6,781 bases of DNA. Origin: Desulfocapsaceae bacterium (lineage in GTDB: Bacteria; Desulfobacterota; Desulfobulbia; Desulfobulbales; Desulfocapsaceae). The DNA lies in NCBI GenBank assembly GCA_029934775.1, contig JAOZLO010000032.1:1-6781 (forward strand), read 5' to 3'. The translations under genes and the position numbers were made by a program. The notes below the pieces were generated by a model. That model had not been told where the DNA came from, ran no database searches, and saw only the letters and a program-made list of their open reading frames with translations. The stretch's first letter is position 1. Each line of letters begins with the position of its first letter. Positions 5,422-6,781 of the stretch are shown here, one piece after another.

Positions 5422-6762
5422 TTACAACTGCTTCACCTTGTTACTCAATAAGTCAAGTTGCGCAGACACGGAACCGTCCTTCACAGCTCGACTGGATACC
5501 ACCTTTATGGCGTGCAGCACAGTAGAATGATCACGATGCAACGCTTTGCCGATATCAGCCAGAGAATCATCCGTATATTTACGGGCCAGATACATCGCAA
5601 TCTGCCTGGGAAACGAAACAGCCCTCTTCCTTGATCTGGACTGCATCTCTCTGACACTCACATTGAATTGACTACTCACAAGGTCACAAATCATTTCTGC
5701 TGAAAGGAGTTGCTCCACCCCTACGACAGAGGCAATGACTTCCCGCAGAAGATCGAGATCAATGTGTCCTCCGGCAAGCCCGGCTTTTGCTCGTATTGCT
5801 ATCAGAGCCGATTCAATCTGACGCACATCTCCACGGATATTGTTTGCCAGGTACCTCACCAGTGTCTCATCAAGACATAACTGCTGCTGAGCCGCCTTCT
5901 TTTCCACAATTCGAATTCTGGTCGCCACATCCGGAGCCTGAATACTGGTTACCAGGCCGGAAGTCATTCTAGAGCGAAACTCGCTGTCAATCCCAACCAG
6001 ATCTCTGGGCGCACTGTTTGAAGTAATAACTATTCTCTTACCTGATTTTATAAGTGAATCAAGAACTTCATTCAGCTCTTCCTGGGTCTTCTTTTTCCCG
6101 GTAAGAGAGTGCACATCTTCAACAAGTAAAATATCGCAGTGTTCCAGATATTTGGATTTAAAGTTATCCATGGTGTTAGTTTTGATACCACGGACCATTT
6201 CAGCAGCAAACTGTTTAGCTGTTACATAGTGAAGGCGAGTCATCGGAGAACTAGCCAGTACCTGATGGGCAACAGCATGGGTCAAATGACTTTTACCAAG
6301 ACCGGTGGAACTGTTAATATAAAGACACGGACCAACTGAATCATCCTTGGTCACCATGGATTTGCAAGCGGACTGAGCCAGAATATTACTCTCTCCGACC
6401 ATAAATTCATCAAAGGTGTATCTGGGATGAAGAGATCTGAACTGTGAGTTGTTAACTGGAACATTCGGCAGTCTCATCTGTACCCTGGTTCCGTTTGTTT
6501 TTACGGACCCACCGGCAGAGGGAGTCTCACGAGTATCCTCACAGAAGATAACTTTACCCGATTCGAGTCCATTGTCATGGACATTTTTTTCAATCAACTG
6601 AAGAAAATTACGCTTTACATACGCACTGAAAAACCTGTCCGGACTCGAGAGGTACAGTTCTTCATCCCGCAATCGAACACACTCTAAAGGTTCGATCCAA
6701 AGATCGAATATATTCTTTGGAAGATTGTTTCTCAAACACTCTTTAGCTTTATCCCAGACCAT
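5422..6762 (-). CDS. dnaA: Chromosomal replication initiator protein DnaA, divergent ATPase motifs
   Basis: Initiator ATPase that binds DnaA boxes at the origin and opens the duplex. With the start at 6762 it has 446 residues, normal for the family. Domain I (1-65) contains the usual LWIEPL (21-26). A short linker (about 66-108) leads to the LHPRYTFDEFMVGESN entry of the AAA+ domain (111-126). Walker A is NSSTGLGKSHL (150-160), Walker B ILLVEDVHSL (211-220), sensor 1 IVITSN (244-249), the arginine-finger region EFRSRMTSGLV (261-271) and sensor 2 GDVRQIESAL (311-320). Domain IV ends with the DNA-binding signature DIGKALHRDHSTVLHA (403-418). Compared with consensus GGTGLGKTHL and LLIDDIQFL, Walker A has Ser for Gly and Ser for Thr, and Walker B has Glu for the first Asp. 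The frame also has an ATG at 6780 and is open to the right edge. I prefer 6762 because GGAAGGGA precedes it and MVWDKAKECL fits the usual N-terminus. The upstream region is not visible. Confidence 0.93.
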   Translation of the reverse strand: MVWDKAKECLRNNLPKNIFDLWIEPLECVRLRDEELYLSSPDRFFSAYVKRNFLQLIEKNVHDNGLESGKVIFCEDTRETPSAGGSVKTNGTRVQMRLPNVPVNNSQFRSLHPRYTFDEFMVGESNILAQSACKSMVTKDDSVGPCLYINSSTGLGKSHLTHAVAHQVLASSPMTRLHYVTAKQFAAEMVRGIKTNTMDNFKSKYLEHCDILLVEDVHSLTGKKKTQEELNEVLDSLIKSGKRIVITSNSAPRDLVGIDSEFRSRMTSGLVTSIQAPDVATRIRIVEKKAAQQQLCLDETLVRYLANNIRGDVRQIESALIAIRAKAGLAGGHIDLDLLREVIASVVGVEQLLSAEMICDLVSSQFNVSVREMQSRSRKRAVSFPRQIAMYLARKYTDDSLADIGKALHRDHSTVLHAIKVVSSRAVKDGSVSAQLDLLSNKVKQL

Positions 6763-6768
6763 ACACAA

Positions 6769-6776
6769 TCCCTTCC
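6769..6776 (-). promoter_or_regulatory. Ribosome-binding site deciding the dnaA start
   Basis: GGAAGGGA on the minus strand ends 6 bases before the ATG at 6760-6762, a good distance for a Shine-Dalgarno sequence. It lies inside the first codons that would be used if translation began at the ATG at 6778-6780, which favours the inner start. The region upstream of the outer ATG is outside the window, so the alternative cannot be judged. Confidence 0.5.
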
Positions 6777-6781
6777 CCATC

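Overview
This 6.8 kb stretch reads as an ordinary chromosomal segment of a Gram-negative bacterium of moderate GC content. A lipobox lipoprotein with a BamE-like fold, a gamma/delta-proteobacterial style Pcm, a YqaA-type membrane protein, HtpG, a HemY-type protoporphyrinogen oxidase and DnaA point to a proteobacterium in the broad sense. The style of the YqaA protein and the degenerate CACAGAG-type intergenic repeat make a deltaproteobacterium (Desulfobulbia-like) my best guess, but this is inference with no database support.

Layout. On the minus strand, read right to left, htpG (3587-1710) is followed by a 183-base gap with a palindromic repeat, then a tightly packed trio: a small BamE/SmpA-like lipoprotein (1526-1149), pcm (1152-505) and a YqaA/DedA-like membrane protein (521 to beyond the left edge). 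The trio genes overlap by 4 and 17 bases, so they are almost certainly co-transcribed and translationally coupled. htpG is divergent from a plus-strand hemY (3810-5213). The 222-base space between them holds a candidate sigma-70-type promoter for htpG, a perfect 8-bp-arm hairpin in the expected htpG leader, and an exact 14-bp tandem duplication. hemY converges on dnaA (minus strand, 5422 to about 6762). Their 208-base junction has stem-loops and short repeats but no gene that I can support.

Function. HtpG (protein folding), Pcm (repair of isoaspartyl damage) and an envelope lipoprotein make a loose protein-quality-control and envelope theme. hemY and dnaA are housekeeping genes with no evident link to them. 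The DnaA is recognisable in all domains but departs from consensus at Walker A and Walker B, which raises the question of a diverged or second DnaA.

I do not see a new multi-gene system here. The most unusual items are the DnaA motif changes, the repeat that extends the lipoprotein reading frame upstream, the homopolymer runs just after the lipoprotein start and inside hemY, and the structured htpG-hemY intergenic region.
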